Below, piece after piece: positions 1 through 11,265 of a DNA stretch of 64,000 nt. The notes under the pieces are model-generated. The model had not been told where the DNA came from, made no database searches, and saw nothing but the letters and a program-made list of their open reading frames with translations. How positions within the stretch are numbered: position 1 is the first letter of the stretch; every line of letters starts with the position of its first letter. This stretch comes from Musa acuminata AAA Group (taxonomy: Eukaryota; Streptophyta; Magnoliopsida; Zingiberales; Musaceae), in the NCBI RefSeq assembly GCF_036884655.1, contig NC_088331.1, positions 21,711,001 to 21,775,000 on the forward strand. The letters run 5' to 3'. A program made the translations under genes and the position numbers.

Positions 1-2
1 AT

Positions 3-419
3 GCAGATGATCCAGAGGAAGAGCAATATTCCATAGCCAAGGATAGACCACAGAGAGAAATTCGACCACCACAAAGATATGCAAATTTGGTTGCATATGC
101 TTTGTCTGTTGCAGAAGAGACAAGTGAAGTTGGTGAGCCTACTTCCTACTCAGATGCAGTTTCTTGTGATAATTCCGCTAAGTGGTTGATTGCGATGAAT
201 GAAGAAATAGAATCTCTTCATCAAAATAGAATTGGGGATCTTGTGAAGCCGCCTTCGGATAAGAAAATTGTTGGATGTAAATGGGATACCATTGCTAAGG
301 GGAAAGTCCTTGTTCAGAAAATTCATACGAAGGACAATCCAGCTGATATGTTTACGAAGCCTCTTCCGGTTTACAAGTTCAAGCATTGCTTGAACTTGGT
401 TGGTATTCATTGTTGGTGA
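3..419 (+). pseudogene. Copia pol remnant: start of RT fused to end of RNase H
   Basis: The reading frame is open from the window edge and ends at 419. Residues before about position 282 match the linker and first strand of copia reverse transcriptase (WLIAMNEEIESLHQN, then GCKW). Just downstream (about 315 on) the frame carries the C-terminal end of copia RNase H (KDNPADMFTKPL). The RT palm with its YVDD box and most of RNase H are missing, so an in-frame internal deletion joined the two ends. The frame remains open, but no enzyme activity is expected. Such deletions are common in non-autonomous copia copies. Confidence 0.8.
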
Positions 420-485
420 TTGCCCGTTGGGGATTTTGTGAAGAAGGTGGAGCAAGTTTTGTTGGGACATGCCAAGGTGGAGATT

Positions 486-892
486 TGTTAGTTTGGCAAG
501 TCCCATAGTCCCACATCGGGAAAATTAGACTTGTTGTCTCGTCTTGGAACTATAAATAAGGGTCTAGGCTTTGAAGTCAGATGTACCACAGGCAACACAA
601 GAGGCACCACAAGAAAACCTGCTTACGGTTTGGGTTTTTCTTGTTTAGTAAGCTGAAGGTGTTTTATGGCCTAGGAACATCTTCCTAAGGCATTTGTAAG
701 TGTCCCACTTTTGCAGTAGTAATTTGCTCCTCTTTCTTCCGTGGATGTAGGTCAAAGTCAATTGACCGAACCACGTATATCTGGTGTTCTAGTGTTTTGT
801 TTGTTCTTGTCACTTTTATTCTTTCCACTTTATTGTCTTTGTTGTGTTGCCAAAATTATCCTTTGGTAAATATCCTAGGGCTAGCTCTAACA
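486..892 (+). repeat. T1 3' LTR
   Basis: The 407-bp LTR starts TGTTAG directly after the polypurine tract and ends CTCTAACA. A TATA box (TATAAATA, 551-558) sits about 65 bp in, so U3 is short. The partner 5' LTR is outside the window. The end is placed at the last CA before unrelated sequence. Confidence 0.75.
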
Positions 893-1005
893 GAGATGAC
901 GGCGAAATTTGGCAATGATCTTTTAAGCAATTGTGGGAATTACTTTAGGCGGTTATGGAGGGTTGATGGATGGCTATAGAAGGGCAACGAGACACCAAGA
1001 ATGCT
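893..1005 (-). other. T2 leader (5' untranslated start of a minus-strand copia)
   Basis: Read on the minus strand, this stretch follows directly from the primer site and LTR at 1006-1396, so it is the first part of an element's untranslated leader. It is cut off at 892 by T1. No reading frame of note is present. Confidence 0.5.
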
Positions 1006-1017
1006 GCTCTGATACCA
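1006..1017 (-). other. T2 primer binding site (tRNA-iMet)
   Basis: The plus strand reads GCTCTGATACCA, the complement of the standard plant copia primer site. It lies two bases from the end of the LTR at 1020. Confidence 0.8.
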
Positions 1018-1019
1018 GG

Positions 1020-1396
1020 TGTTAAAACCCTTACAGATTCTAAACTTGGGGTTGATCTCTTTAGGGGATCGGCCTCCTTGGAACTCTATAGGGGTTCCTC
1101 CGTCCAAGGTGCAGCTCAAAGGCTGCAGAAAAGATTTATCTATTACTTATGAAAAGATGAGGAATACATGACTATTTAAAGGGCTTTTAAACCCTAACTC
1201 CTAATAGGACTCCTACTCAAGACTCATACTTCTAACCAACTCCTAATAGGACTCATACTGAAGACTCCTTATTCTTCTCTAAGAAACAACCTCCTAACCC
1301 TAGCCGGCCTCTTCACCTCTTTAATAGGGGTCGGCTTAGATAGGTTTTACATGAACGTCCCTCTCAATTAGGACTCTCCAAGCTAGAGTCCTAACA
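1020..1396 (-). repeat. T2 5' LTR (minus strand)
   Basis: The 377-bp LTR has TG...CA ends (TGTTAAAACC to CCTAACA on the plus strand) next to a primer site, so it is a 5' LTR of a minus-strand element. A TATA-like TTTAAATA lies at 1173-1180. The short repeat CTCCTAATAGGACTC recurs inside it at about 1198-1255. No other part of T2 beyond 113 bp of leader is present. Confidence 0.7.
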
Positions 1397-4300
1397 GACC
1401 CTTTCTAAAGAAGGGAAGACCCTTTATGTCAATCATGACAAAGGTGAGTAATCATTCTTATTTCAAAATTCCATAATTGAGATAAACCTTGAATTCAAAT
1501 TAAGGCAATTTTAATCATGATTCACATCATATGCAATACATCACATACATCATAATAAGAAGCATAAGTATTGCATGCATCATTTTAGTAACAAATCGTA
1601 GCATTTTATCACATGGCAAGATATCAACAAGTAAAATTACGATGCAAGTTCTTGATATCTTAACATGATGCAAATATGGCATACGACAATCATAGCATTT
1701 CGATCATCAATTTACCATATATTTCGATGCACGCTTCTTTTGATATCTTAACATAATTCAAATTCAAATATGGCACTTATAGCATCAATTCATATATTTC
1801 TCATTCAAATATGGCACTCATAATATCAATTCATATATTTCTCCCCCTTTGTCATCAACAAAAGGAGAAGTAACTCTAGCTATTTTAAAAGATATGTAAG
1901 TTTTTGTAACATGAAGCTAGATTTTCATCACAACAAATAAGCACAAAAGCATAGCAATATTCTTAAGTTCAATCATGGCAATTCAACACTTGCTTCTTGT
2001 GCAAGATTGCACTTTTCTTTTCTTTGCATGTTCTAACTAGCAAAAGCGTACTCCCCTTTGTTTTTGTCGAAATGAAGGGAAGAGTACAAACTAGCCAGCA
2101 TTTGCCTTGAGCTATCAATCTTTCTCCTCCTATGTCATTGTCGAAAAGAAGGAGAGGAACCAATGATTTAGACTTTTCCATAAACTATGAATTTGCATCA
2201 ATCAATATTTCAATCATCACATGATACATACAAGACAACAATGCAAAGAAATCATGTCATGAAAGACATCAATTGTTAAACATGATATGATAATAGTCTC
2301 AAAAATTTCAATTTGTGATACATGCGATACATTGCGATACACTAAAAAATTTAATGCGATGCTTTCAAGGATATCAACCTATTTTTTATACAAAGCATGG
2401 CAAGAGCAATTATATTGTAAGTTTCCTAAGTTTTGCATTTTTTGCTTCTTTCGAGATAGCAATTCTTTGCTTATCTTTATATTGCAAGATTTGCAATTCA
2501 TTGGTAGTGTTCATGATAGCAAGTTCTTTCAATGAAATGATCGAGCTAGCAAATTTTCCTTCCTTTGAAATATGTAGGCTAGTAAACTAACTCCCCCTTT
2601 ATCATTATCGAAAAGAAGGGAGAAATGAATAGCTAAAAAATTTAATCATTATACAAGCCATATTACAAAATCATGTCATGATATCAAGAAAATTCAAGGA
2701 CATGATTCATTTGACAAATCTTTTTAATAGAGCAAAAGAATTATACAACCAAGGATCATAATTAAAATATATCAATATCATAGATCAAGTCATGATTCGT
2801 GATTCATCATAAAGCAAATTAATTTTCAATCATCACATAAGGCATTTGAAGAATTTTTGAAACATAGAAGAATGATTAATTTAAGCATGCAATGTTTCAA
2901 TCAAATTCAAGTCATAAATACCAATACTTTCATATTGTGAGTATCAATTCATGAATACCAAAAGATATTATTTGTGATTCCAATTTTGTAAGATCAAGAT
3001 TATGAGTTAGATAAAACTCATTCAAGTCAAATTGTTAACTTGAAACTCATAATCAAGTCATCAAAATCAATTTTGAGATTCACAAAATATAATGAAATCA
3101 TTAATCTCGATCAGATGGGAAAGACATTTTTTAAGTGATTCTTTTTCATCTAAGCATGCCTTAGTCTTTATATGTCAAATCAAGATAAGCATGAAGGTTC
3201 AAGATATAAAGGTAAAATCTTATAAAACAACTCATCAAGCAAGATTTTAAACATCTATTTTCAAGCCATATAAAGAGTACGTCAAGGATTCAATTATCTC
3301 ATATCATGAATTCCAATATGCATCTCAAATTATCAACATCACATTAAAAAGATATTTCAAAAAGATATATCGATAAGTGATTCATTTGTATCATTTCATT
3401 CATTCGGAAGATTATTCTCTTTGGTAAATAAATCTAGGAGAATAAAATGAATTAAGGGAGATATGACATGATTGAAGCATTGAACATAATTCATATTTAA
3501 AATGTGTCTCATGTCATAAGTATGAATCAAGAATTTGTGAAATCCGAAATCATCCTCAAAGTCACATTCAATAAATTCATACATGACAAGCATAGATTTA
3601 TTGAAAAGTCAATAAGATAGAGGATCGCATTTCGTTTTTATAAATTTCTATTCATGTGATTTGCTTCTTATAAGCATGCCTTTACCTTTAATAAAATAAG
3701 TGTCAACATTTAAGACGGAAAGGTAAATTTCATAAAACAAATCATCAAGCATGATTCCATGATAACATCCTTTTAATATCTTGATATTCATCATCAAGTA
3801 TGATTTCAAAAAGTATGTTCAAGAGAAATCATTAAGACCAAATGCATGATACACTCATTTATTTTCAAAATATTCATCATGTTTATTTTCATGATATTCA
3901 CAAGATTGGTAAAATAAATTCATTAATCTCAATAGGATAGAAAATTCATTTCCATTTCATACAATTGATTTCATGTGAGGGTATTCAAGTCTTTTGTGAA
4001 AAAATGTATCATCATTTAAAATCAAAACATAAGTTTCATCATGAAACCGTCAAGACCAAACACATCATGATATCACATCTATCATTAAAAGACTATCAAG
4101 AAATTCATACATAGATGTACAAGTACTATGTCATCTTAATATGTCATGAGAATGTCATCTTAATTCGTCATAAAAATGATTAGACCAAAAACATGTTAAT
4201 CTAAAATGAGAGTTTTAAATCAACATTTACTTCAAAAACTCATGTATGACATAAAATCATCAAGATACACATGCATGGATTAATCCTAAGCATTATCATA

Positions 4301-4503
4301 TATCATATAATTATCATCCCTAATGTTGCATACATCATTCAACATTTCAAAACATAACATGCATGAAACCTTAGCAATATACTTTTCATGATCAATTTTT
4401 TTATTTTTCAAAGATGCTAAAAAGAAAAACATGATATAATTTTTGAAAAACAATTTTTTTATTTCCTATTCCTACTATCTAAATTAAGCACTCATGAAAA
4501 ACT
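1397..4503 (-). other. N1 AT-rich 3' non-coding region
   Basis: No supported gene. The stretch is AT-rich and full of short variants of TCATGAT and ATCAAGAT. Minus-strand PPT-like motifs GACAAAGGGGGAG or close relatives occur near 1840-1860 and 2590-2620, with a weaker version near 2050. Between 1960 and 2620 there are degenerate CTAGC/TTGCA repeats like those at 50.4-51.2 kb. The small open frames here are chance products of AT-rich DNA. Confidence 0.6.
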
Positions 4504-5448
4504 TTAAGTAATTTCAAAATAATTCAAGAGAGTTGAGTTACCTACCTTATAGTCGAAGCCCGTCAAAGCCCAATTCGCCATTTCACCTTTGGAAGTTCTT
4601 GATTCATCCTTGGTTGCCTTCCCCTTCTTTGGCCTCTTCCTCCATTCAAGTTCATTGTTTATTTTAGATTTTTGTTTAATAAACTTATTAAGATTTAGTA
4701 TTCGAAGTTCAAGTTCATCATTGTCCTCATCACTTGAGTCATCGCTTAAGTGGTATTCATTTGTCCGGAGTTCTAAATCCTTCCTATTCTTTGGAAGGTG
4801 GTTCAAGCACTCATCGGGTTCAAAATATTCCAAAAGTGTCATTTCAAAGGTCATGAATGACCCGATTAATTCTTCTAATGAAAAATCATTTAAATTTTTT
4901 TTCTCTTATATTGTGGTTATTTTAGGATCTCACCTTTTTGGAAGGGATCTTAAGATCTTGCTTACGAGATCAAAATTCGAAAATGATTTACCAAGAACTC
5001 TTAGATTATTGACGACATCCGTGAAACGGGTGTACATATCGTCTATAGTCTCGCTTGGTTACATTCGAAAAAGCTCAAAATCATGCAATAAAATGTTAAC
5101 TTTCGAGTCTTTAACTCTACTAGTTCCCTCGTGCGTGATTTCAAGTGTTCACCAAATATCATAAGCTATTTCGCACGTAGAAATCCGATTGAACTCATTT
5201 TTGTCCAAAGCACAAAATAAGGCATTTATAGCCTTTGCGTTTAAAAAAAAATACTTCTTCTCTAAATCCAACCATTCATTCATCGGTTTAGAGGGAAGTT
5301 GAAAATCGTTTTCAATAATATTCCATAAATCCAAATTCATAGAAATCAAGAAAACTCTCATTCGAGTTTTCCAATAAGTGTAGTCCAATCCGTTAAACAA
5401 CGGTGGATGAACAACCGATAATCCCTCTTAAAAGTCACGAAGAGCTAT
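4504..5448 (-). pseudogene. N1 gag remnant (copia Gag, no zinc knuckle)
   Basis: The N-terminal half shows the copia Gag signature DYTYWKTRMRVFL, NAKAINALFCALDKNEFNR and CEIAYDIW. The C-terminal half shows NHLPKNRKDLELRTNEYHL, an acidic DDSSDEDNDELE stretch, and ends near GFDYKV. The start codon reads ATA at 5446-5448 and a stop follows a few codons later; further breaks separate 5149 from 4854. The CCHC nucleocapsid motif of autonomous copies is absent, as in N3, so the loss belongs to the subfamily. Confidence 0.75.
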
Positions 5449-5484
5449 TTCTCTCGGGTGTAAATCCGAAATGAGAAATACTAG

Positions 5485-5496
5485 GCTCTGATACCA
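5485..5496 (-). other. N1 primer binding site (tRNA-iMet)
   Basis: The plus strand reads GCTCTGATACCA, two bases from the LTR edge at 5499. It is a perfect copy of the site in the other S/N elements. Confidence 0.85.
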
Positions 5497-5498
5497 AT

Positions 5499-6945
5499 TG
5501 TTAGGATCAAGAAACTAAGAGGGGGGGGGGGTGAATTAGTGCAGCGAAAAACTTTCGACGATTAAAACTGCGTTCGTACGATGAAATTGTTTTCGACGTA
5601 AAACCATTTTCGGAAATTTAATTTGAAAGCGAGTTCATAAAGGAGTGCAGCAAAAGTAATAAGGAAGTAAAGCACATATAGAGGTTTGCAGTAAGGTAAG
5701 CAGCAAGAAGAAATGCAAACCAGAGAGCAACGCAATTTTAGAGTGGTTCGGTCAATCTTGACCTACATCCACTTTTGGCTTCCTCCTCCGACGAGGTCAC
5801 CGACTTCCATTAGAGGCCTTCCTTCAATAGGTGAAGGCCAACCACCCTTTTACAGTTTCACTCCTTTTGACGGGCTTAGGAGACAACCCTTACAAACTTT
5901 TTCTCCTCTCTTGAAAGATCAAAACTTGGAAGAAAAGAGGAAGGAGAACTTCTAGCCTTTACCACACTTTTGAGCTCTAAAAAACATAGAGTAAGATTGG
6001 ATTTTCGATGCCTTTTGGATGCCCTTTCATGCAGGAAAGGGTGGGGTATATATAGGCCCCAAACTGGTTTGAATTTGGAGCTAAAAAATATCACCTCCCG
6101 GATTTTCGGAGTCCTAGCGGTACTACCTCCTGACTAGGGCGGTACAACCACCTGACAGAGCTCGAAGACCGAGCTCTGATGATGCCACCAGTTGCACCGC
6201 CCAGTCTCACTCAGAGACTGAGCCCAGGCGGTGCCACCGCTTGATTGGGTGGTTGCATTGCCCAGTCTCACTCGGAGACTGAGCCCAGGCGGTGTCACCG
6301 CCTGACCTGGGCGGTTGCACCGCCCAGCTTTCCTAGGAGACCATCTCTTGGGTGGTGGCATCGCCGACCCTAGCGGTGCCACCGCCTAGCAGGAATTCTG
6401 GTCTGAATGGGTTGATCCATTCAACTCAATTTGGATCTATCAAGAGCCCAATTGCCCCCATATTAAGTTAATGGGATCACCTCTCATTCTTAACTTAATC
6501 TATATGCTAACTATGATATTTCTTAAGACATTTACTGCAACTTGCTCCGGTGGGTCAATCGCTTCTCCCGGCGAGCTTCCAGCGAACTTCCAGCGAACAT
6601 CTGAGGAACCTTCGGCGATGCTCCGGCGGACTTCCGGCAAACTCCTGGACTTGCGACGATCCACTTTGCGAGTTCCGATGAGCTTCTTTGGCAAGCTCCT
6701 AGACTTCTCAGATTTGTTCCCATAGAACCTCCGACGATCATCCGGACTTCCGTCGAACTCTCAAACTCCCAACATGATCATGGTCTTGACTCTGGCGTAA
6801 CTCCTACTGCATGTTTTATTTGCATCGTAGTTAATCCTGCACACTTAAAATAAAACTTCGATTGAGACAATTAATCCTAAGAAATTAACCAAGTTATCTG
6901 GCATGTCATTGGTCTCTCGACGCTTCGTCCAATTATTCGACGCTT
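5499..6945 (-). repeat. N1 5' LTR (minus strand, far end truncated)
   Basis: The U5 end reads TGTTAGGATC on the plus strand and has a G run at 5521-5531. The TATA box is at 6047-6054 (minus strand) and the GC-palindrome block at 6110-6390 (for example GGCGGTGTCACCGCC). The sequence follows the long LTR version (compare 61950-62588) until about 6945 and then turns into unrelated DNA, so the U3 start is lost. Confidence 0.75.
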
Positions 6946-7406
6946 CCCGACTTTGGTCCCTCGAAGATTAATTTAGTAGTTCTCTTTTTCTCTTTTTTCC
7001 ATCTCCTGGCCAGATGCTAGACAAGGGCTTTTATACTACTGCACGAGGATCGGTTGTACGCGGATTTAGCACGACGTTCAATCCCTGAGTGGCGAGGCAG
7101 TACCTATGTGAGGCTACCACTCGGAACGAATGGAACAGCGCCATATGGCGCCATCTCGAGCTTTCCGGGATGGGACTTACCGAGGGGCACCTCTGGTATG
7201 GACCTCAACTCAGCTCGGGAGGTACCCCTCATGCTGATTTGGAAGGGGTGTGATGTGGCACGGGTTATGACATGGCTGGAGTCTAAAATATGCCTTATCA
7301 CTTCTCCCCCCCACCGAGGCGTGCCACAAGGTCCTTGTAAGAGGACGAAGGGTGCACTTGGCTCATAGGAGTGCCGTGTGTGGATCGATTGCTTGTATGG
7401 GCTAGT
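6946..7406. other. Unclassified repeat, probably gypsy-related
   Basis: This GC-richer DNA is unlike the copia elements. It contains no convincing reading frame; the longest open stretch (7054-7368) has no recognisable motif. It abuts the 92-bp tandem array, which continues on the far side of S1, so it belongs to the host repeat of S1. Confidence 0.4.
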
Positions 7407-8019
7407 CGGGTTGATTTGCCACGGGGTTGCTCACTGGGTTGTGCCTCGTGTCTCGGGTGAGGGTTGAAACTATTGGCAGAGCAATTGAACTCAGGCTCAA
7501 GTTTGAACTGGCAAATCGTTGGTTAGGTGACCGAATTGAGCGACTCGGGTAGACACTGAACCCGTTGGTCGAGCAACTGAACTCAGGCTTAGGTTTGGAT
7601 AGGCAAATCACTGGTCGGGGTACTGAGCTACGCGACTCAGGTAGAGACTAAACTTGTTGGCCAAGTGATTGAACTTGGGTTCAGGTTTGAACTAGCGAGT
7701 CTCTAGTTGGGGGACTGAGCTACGCGACTTGAGCAAAGACTGAATATGTTGGCTGAGTGATTGAACTCAGGCTCAGGTTTGAACTGGTGAGTCGCTGGTC
7801 AGGCAACGGAGCTGCGCGACTCAGTTGGAGACTGAGCCTATTAGCCGAGCAATTGAACTCGAGCTTAGGTTTGAACTGGCGAGTCGTTGGTCGGGGGACC
7901 GAGTTGCGAGACTTGGGTAGAGACTAAGCCTGTTGGCCGAGCGACTAAGCTCAGGCTCGGGTTTGGACTAGCGATCGCTGGTCGAGGAATCGAGCTACAC
8001 GACTTGGGCGAAGACTGAA
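7407..8019 (+). repeat. 92-bp tandem array, left part
   Basis: The landmark GTTTGAACTGGCGAGTC (with variants) falls at 7501, 7593, 7685, 7777, 7869 and 7961, exactly 92 bp apart each time. A more diverged copy precedes them from about 7407. S1 interrupts the last unit and the array resumes at 25545. The repeated phrase TTGGCCGAGCGATTGAACTCAG has no stable open frame, so it is non-coding. Confidence 0.9.
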
Positions 8020-8024
8020 CCTAT
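8020..8024. other. S1 target site duplication, left (CCTAT)
   Basis: CCTAT directly before the S1 5' LTR is repeated exactly after the 3' LTR at 25540-25544. Removing S1 rejoins the 92-bp repeat to within one base of its period. Confidence 0.92.
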
Positions 8025-8548
8025 TGTTGAATCTCGGATTTTGATGATGAAGTCAATTGTCATTTGTTATCTAATCTATATGTTGAGATAAGTGTGTAGG
8101 ATTAACTATAATGAAAATAAGATATGCAATAGGAGTTGCGCCGGAGTCAAGACAATGATCGCGTTGGGAGTTCGAGAGTTCGACGGAAGTTCCGACAGTC
8201 GTCGAAGGTTCTACAGGAACAAATCCCAGAAGTCCATGAGCTTGCCAAAGAAGCTCGTCGGAACTCGCCAAGTGGATCGTCGCAAGTCCAGGAGTTTGCC
8301 GGTAGTCCGTAGGAGCATCACCGAGGGTTCATCGGGTGATCGATGGAAGTTCGCCGGAAGCTCGCCGGAAGAAGCGATTGACGCACCGGAGCAAGTTGCA
8401 GTAAATATATTAGCAAAAAATCATAGTTAGCACAATGATTAAGTTGGAAATGGGAGGTGACCCATTAACTTAATCTTGGGACAATTGGGCCCTTGAAAAA
8501 CCCAAATTGGGCTGAATGGATTAACCCATTCGGACCCTGATTTCTGTC

Positions 8549-8836
8549 AGGCGGTTCAACCTCCTCAGTTAGGCGGTGGCACCGCCTGAGCCTAGTCTTC
8601 GAGCTCTGGCAGGAGGTGCAACCGCCCCTGACAGAGGTGGCACCGCTTGGGCTCGGTCTCCGAGCTTTGGTTGAGCGATGCAACCGCCTCAGTCAGGAGG
8701 TGGCATCGCCTGAGCTTGGTCTTCGAGCTCTGGCAGGAGGTGGAACCGCCCCTGATAGGAGGTGGCACCGCCCAGAGGCTCAGTCTTCAAGCTCTGCTAG
8801 GCGGTGCAACCGCTCCAATCAGGCGGTGCAACCGCC
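8549..8836. promoter_or_regulatory. GC-palindrome block upstream of the S1 TATA box
   Basis: About ten imperfect palindromes with arms GGCGGT...ACCGCC (for example GGCGGTGGCACCGCC) alternate with GAGCTC...GAGCTC pairs around a TCTTC or similar centre. The block ends about 60 bp before the TATA box. Every S/N LTR here has the same block at the same place. Sirevirus LTRs are known to carry palindromic motifs upstream of the promoter; a regulatory role here is inference. Confidence 0.7.
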
Positions 8837-8896
8837 AGATCCCGAAATTCCGGGAATTGATAGTTTTGAGCTCCAAATTCAAACTGGGTTGGGGCC

Positions 8897-8904
8897 TATA
8901 AATA
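8897..8904 (+). promoter_or_regulatory. S1 5' LTR TATA box
   Basis: TATAAATA in the context GGGGCCTATAAATACCCC. The context is shared by all S/N LTRs in the window, and in N2's 3' LTR it has decayed to TACAAATA. Confidence 0.85.
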
Positions 8905-9713
8905 CCCCACCCATTCAGCACTGAAAGGCAACATACAAACACCGAAATCCTGATCTTATTATGTGATTCATAGCGCTCAAAATTCTTGTAAAAGCCAAAT
9001 GTACTTCTCCCTCTTTTTTTCCAAGTTCTGATCTTTAAAGAGAGGAGAGAAAATTCTGTAAGGGTTGTCTCCTAAGCCCGTCAAAAGGAGTGAAACTGTA
9101 AAAGGGTGGTTGGCCTTCTCCTATTGAAGGAAGGCCTCTAGTTGACGTCGGTGACCTCGTCGGTGGAGGAAGCCAAAAGTGGAGTAGGTCAAGATTGACC
9201 GAACCACTCTAAATCTCAGTTTGCATTTACTTTGAGCATCTTATCCTTACTGCAAATCTCCTCAAAAGCTTACCGCTTTCTGCGCATATATGATCGGGTT
9301 TCAAGCTTTGCACTTTCAGAATCGGCGTTTAGACGTAAATCAGTTTTATTGTACGATCATCATATTTCAGTTTGCGTTTACATTTTGATTTCTATCATAA
9401 CTGCAAACTGCCTTTATATCCTTGCTTTAACTGCATCTCGCTTAATCAAGTAATTTACGAATCAACATTTAGACGTAAATCATTTTTTTTCGTACGAATA
9501 TCATATTTCAGTTTGAGCCTACTATCTGATTTGAACCATAACTGCAATCTGCACTTATATCTTTGGTGCATCTCGCTTAATCAAAAGTTAAAGTGATTTA
9601 CGAATCGGCTTTCCTACAGAAATCACTTTTATCGAACGAACGTAATTTTTATCGTAGAAGGTTTTCCGCTGCACTAATTCACCCCCCCTCTTAGGGCTCC
9701 TGATCCTAACAAT

Positions 9714-9725
9714 TGGTATCAGAGC
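9714..9725 (+). other. S1 primer binding site (tRNA-iMet)
   Basis: TGGTATCAGAGC, two bases after the LTR, complements the 3' end of plant initiator tRNA-Met. Confidence 0.92.
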
Positions 9726-9745
9726 GGGGTTAACTCTCAAATGGA

Positions 9746-9750
9746 TTAAA
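9746..9750. other. T3 target site duplication, left (TTAAA)
   Basis: TTAAA before T3 is repeated exactly at 18176-18180. The uninterrupted sequence is seen in S2 at about 30562-30572 (GGATTAAAACCC), which confirms the insertion point. Confidence 0.95.
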
Positions 9751-11245
9751 TGTTGGGAAATCATGGGGGCGACATCACATGCGCAGCGGAAGAACAAGAA
9801 AACAAAATCCCCGATTCCCAAAAAGATGCTCGTCATCGTGCGAAGATTGTTGCGCAAAAATCTGCGAAACATAAAACTGCGTATAGAGTAGATTGTGTTA
9901 CCTAGGGAGATCGTATATCCCTGTTTCCTTGCAGATCCTTAGGAGAGGGTAAAGGAGGTCAAGAGTCCTCCTCTCTAGCGGTGATCCACACAACAGGGTT
10001 GCGACGACGCTCCTCAAAAACTCCAGGCCTGCTCTAAGGTGGAGAGGAAGAGGAGAATAGGAAAGGCAAGCAAAGGCTCTAGCCTATGAGGCTCTGAATC
10101 CCTCCTATTTATAGAGGTTCCCTGTCAAACCCTAATGGGTCCTCCCCTAGTGGGTATTGGATCTGCATCCAATAAGACAAGGGCTCCGTCGGATATCTCA
10201 TATCCGAACCTCTACTCATCGCAATCCCTACCTTATGTGTGTGACCCTCTAGGCCCAATATCGAGCTGGCCGTGAGTCATACCTGTCAGAACTCCTTCTA
10301 ACTCAGTGAATTATTATCTCTGTAATAATTCACTCGACGCATCGACTACGGACGTACTAGGCCACTATGCCGTAGTCCCCAGACGATACAGGGGAATCCA
10401 TTCCATTGGACTTGTCTGTCCTCAGTTACCGTGTACCTATAGTCCCTCATCCATCTAATATCCCAGAGACCGTATATCGAGCATGGTGTTGTTAGACCCA
10501 TACGGTTTCTACTCGAGTCTCGCTCTAATCGGATTCTCCCGGATAACTCTTTCTCTCTCAACCCGAATGACCCTGGCCAGGGATTTGTCTGAGCAAGAAC
10601 ACATGGGATATTCCTCTCATGACGCCGAGAGTGGATGATCCTCTATCGACACTCAATAGCCCTCGTAAGGTCGACTACCACTCCCAATGACTAGCTGTAC
10701 TAGATCTGGGACAGCCAAACCTATAAGTCTGGAATTAAAGAGTGGAGCACTCATACAGGACATCCTTGGTGTCTCAAGTCTAAGGACCAGATACACCACT
10801 AGGACTACGGAATCGCTGTCTGACAATAAGGCATCATCAATCATCCAGCATTTCGTAAACGGATCAATCAGTGAACTCATTCTCCAATGAGCACTTGTAC
10901 TGTATCCCTAGTGTCCCTACACGAGCAACTATGAGACCAGCTGCATCCATCATTTGGACGGGTATACAGCACACCAGTCTATCCGGTTATCACGATGTCC
11001 CTCTCGAGTAACCTATGACCGGGATCATTTAGTATATATGTTTAAAGGTGAATCGATCTCATTATCGTGATCTCATCACGATCCGATTCCCATTGCACAA
11101 ATCCAAGGACATCACAATATATATATGCACATATGAAATAGTTATAAAGTGATATACGCCAAAATATAATAAGAAAAAAGATTCTATATCAAGTCACACG
11201 TGCCATCACTCACGTGATTGGCTTGCAGGGCACCTATGACTAGCA
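9751..11245 (-). repeat. T3 3' LTR (minus strand)
   Basis: Plus-strand ends are TGTTGGGAAATC and GACTAGCA. A minus-strand TATA box lies in CCTCTATAAATAGG (about 10107-10120). Two G-box hexamers CACGTG occur at 11197-11202 and 11211-11216, near the U3 start. The polypurine tract flanks it at 11246. Confidence 0.92.
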
Positions 11246-11257
11246 ATCTCCCACTTG
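11246..11257 (-). other. T3 polypurine tract
   Basis: Minus-strand AAGTGGGAGAT lies directly against the 3' LTR, the usual site for plus-strand DNA priming. Confidence 0.8.
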
Positions 11258-11265
11258 ACCTAAAG

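Larger units (their letters stand above)
1..892 (+). mobile_element. T1: 3' part of a Ty1/copia deletion derivative
   Basis: The window opens inside a copia element that runs to its 3' LTR. It has a pol fragment (3-419), a short untranslated stretch, a polypurine tract AAGGTGGAGAT (474-484) and an LTR (486-892). The 5' half lies outside the window, so its target duplication cannot be read. The LTR sequence is unlike the SIRE-type LTRs elsewhere in the window, so this is a separate copia family. Confidence 0.85.
1397..6945 (-). mobile_element. N1: truncated non-autonomous SIRE-like element
   Basis: On the minus strand the order is: partial 5' LTR (6945-5499), primer site (5496-5485), a broken gag (5448-4504), then about 3.1 kb of AT-rich non-coding DNA with PPT-like motifs. 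No pol and no 3' LTR are present; the left side ends where T2 begins. The gag C-terminus and downstream DNA match N3 (47.7-51.5 kb), so N1 and N3 are copies of one gag-only subfamily. Confidence 0.75.
8025..9711 (+). repeat. S1 5' LTR
   Basis: Starts TGTTGAATCTCGG and ends GATCCTAACA. It is the short LTR version: GCAGGATTAACTA-like sequence comes about 75 bp in. Next come a GGAAGTTCG-rich repeat block (8170-8400), a GC-palindrome block (8549-8836), a TATA box at 8897-8904, the R/U5 region with scattered GCGTTTAGACGTAAATC motifs, and a seven-C run (9682-9688). Confidence 0.92.

Noticed and set aside
4589..5164. 191-residue plus-strand frame
   Set aside because: It is the reverse strand of the N1 gag and has no motif of its own.
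7407..8019. Possible CRISPR array
   Set aside because: The 92-bp units are contiguous with no unique spacers, and this is plant DNA.
9711..9725. tRNA gene suggested by the TGGTATCAGAGC motif
   Set aside because: It is only the 12-base primer site next to an LTR; no tRNA body or promoter boxes follow.
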